Shown in pieces: positions 31,432 through 32,589 of a stretch of 32,589 bases of DNA. Position numbers and translations under genes: made by a program. How positions within the stretch are numbered: the first letter of the stretch is position 1; every line of letters starts with the position of its first letter. The notes under the pieces were generated by a model. That model ran no database searches and was not told the DNA's origin. It saw nothing but the letters and a program-made list of their open reading frames with translations. Source of the stretch: Priapulus caudatus (lineage: Eukaryota > Priapulida > Priapulimorpha > Priapulimorphida > Priapulidae); NCBI RefSeq assembly GCF_000485595.1, contig NW_014577632.1, positions 146,716 to 179,304 of the forward strand, written 5' to 3'.

Positions 31432-31490
31432 CACCTTAGAGACACCTCTGTCACCCCTTTCTTATACACACTCATGTGCATACACACATT
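31111..31490. repeat. (CACG)n/(CA)n microsatellites in a higher-order repeat
   Basis: Pure CACG runs at 31111-31161 and 31373-31420 lie next to three copies of a non-microsatellite segment, ttagagacacctccttcacc to tacacactcatgtgcatgcac. These copies start near 31174, 31300 and 31435, so the whole array repeats with a period of about 125-135 bp. Confidence 0.85.
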
Positions 31491-31914
31491 TTCACCCCTT
31501 ATACAAAATCGAGAATATACTTCCGGTTGGGTCTCAGAACCCCCATCCCCCCCACCAAAAAAGTGAGATGAAATTGAATTTTCCCATTCAATCCCCGTGA
31601 AAATTCAATATCCCAACTCTCAATAGGTCTATTCTAATTTTGAATGAAGCAAGGATTTAACTTTCGTGAGCAGTGATAAGACTAAGGATTTTGAAAAAAA
31701 AATCGTATATGGGGAATGCGTCCAAAATTAACCATCTGAGTTTCAGTAAAATAATGTCATTCTTGGAACAAGTTACAGCCATTTTACAGTAGATGTATGT
31801 CACGTTCCATTTCTGTAATAATACATTAGGAGAGTATGAATAGCGATGACGGATTTGTAGATAAATATCCAGTATTTATTGTTTGTAAAATATTAAATTT
31901 TTTCCCCATTTTCT

Positions 31915-31999
31915 TCCTGAAAGTAGGGGGGATGAAAGCCACCCCACCTCAATAAGTGTGGGGGTATATACCCCCATCCCCCCGCTATCTACGCCCCTG
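31915..31999. mobile_element. Transposon end fragment, copy 1
   Basis: It runs from cctgaaagtagggggg to ccccccgctatctacgcccctg and is repeated at 32219-32316. Read in reverse it begins CAGGGGCGTAGATAGC, similar to termini of hAT-like non-autonomous elements. No target duplication could be fixed. Confidence 0.55.
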
Positions 32000-32218
32000 T
32001 CAGATGAACTCAAATTTGACTTTTGATATGCATACAAATATTCATAATCATAATCTTTGTTAGCAGTACTCTACAGGTGCCGCGGAACGATTTTTGAAGT
32101 GGGGGTGCTCAATTTGTTACGCTCGACAGTGGCCAATGCAGGTTTTCGAGGAGGGTGGTAAGAAACATGCGGGGTATGCCGGTCCTCCCCCAGAAAATTT
32201 TGAATCCCCCCTTTTCCT

Positions 32219-32316
32219 CCTGAAAGTAGGGGGGGGTGATTGTACACGCCATCCCCCCCACGTCAATAAGTGGGGGGGATGCATCCCCCCCATCCCCCCC
32301 GCTATCTACGCCCCTG
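32219..32316. mobile_element. Transposon end fragment, copy 2
   Basis: Same segment as 31915-31999, with longer G and C runs. The piece 32075-32316 may be one element with ends caggtgccgcgg and gctatctacgcccctg. Confidence 0.55.
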
Positions 32317-32375
32317 CACGTGCGAAAGCACACATACATACATGTGCCATTTGACACACACGCCCAGACATGCAC

Positions 32376-32480
32376 GCACGCACATACCAATGCATGCACG
32401 CACGCACCACATATACAAACCAACACACACACACACACACATACACACACACACACGCACGCACGCACGCACGCACGACG
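32376..32480. repeat. (CA)n/(CACG)n microsatellite
   Basis: A mixture of cacacaca and gcacgcac runs. The open minus-strand frames rich in Cys and Val are artefacts of it. A C-rich unstructured stretch follows to the window end. Confidence 0.85.
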
Positions 32481-32589
32481 AGGCACCAGACACACCACAA
32501 CCCCCAGCCCACATTACACACCATACACGACACCACCACCCCCACCCTACCCGCGAGCGGGACCAGTCCACCACCAGTGCTGCTGCTGC

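Noticed and set aside
31054-31439. Open frames of 64-109 codons rich in His/Thr/Arg or Cys/Val/Arg
   Set aside because: They are translations of (CACG)n and (CA)n microsatellites on either strand.

Overview
This is a eukaryotic nuclear window, almost certainly from an invertebrate animal. The two genes are both metazoan signalling genes, split into many short exons (48-260 nt) with introns of roughly 100 to 2500 bp. The introns are full of microsatellites, minisatellites and small non-autonomous DNA transposons. A run of 10 Ns at 11422-11431 is flanked by two near-identical 1.75-kb copies, which points to a draft scaffold from a heterozygous diploid. I cannot name the species.

Left part (about 1691-9238, + strand): a RhoGEF gene. 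Twelve exons join with consistent phases into a Dbl-homology (DH) domain, a PH domain and a C-terminal tail of about 230 residues, ending in Cys-Thr-Ile-Leu-stop. The PH core resembles animal ARHGEF39, but the protein (about 580-590 aa) is much longer than vertebrate ARHGEF39. One intron is of the GC-AG type, and an exon near 8.7 kb has duplicated splice donors.

Middle (9239-15378): the gap between the convergent 3' ends. It holds a tandem, probably haplotypic, duplication around the assembly gap. One copy carries a 310-bp transposable element and the other preserves its empty site. A 13-bp minisatellite follows.

Right part (28251 down to 15379, - strand): the 3' half of a myosin phosphatase targeting subunit gene (MYPT, PPP1R12A/B family). 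Recognisable are the RRSTQGVT inhibitory phosphorylation site, a second RRGTG site, the coiled coil and the C-terminal leucine zipper. The ankyrin-repeat 5' half must lie beyond the right edge. The most interesting feature is two alternative terminal exons (16947-17033 and 15379-15465). Both encode exactly 28 residues in the same phase, each with its own leucine zipper and stop codon. They look like a tandem exon duplication that gives two C-termini.

The two genes converge tail to tail and act in one pathway: a RhoGEF activates Rho and ROCK, and ROCK phosphorylates and inhibits myosin phosphatase through MYPT. The extreme left (1-1480) and right (28.3-32.6 kb) are repeat-rich and I see no convincing exons there. 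No promoters, CRISPR arrays or complete transposase genes were seen.
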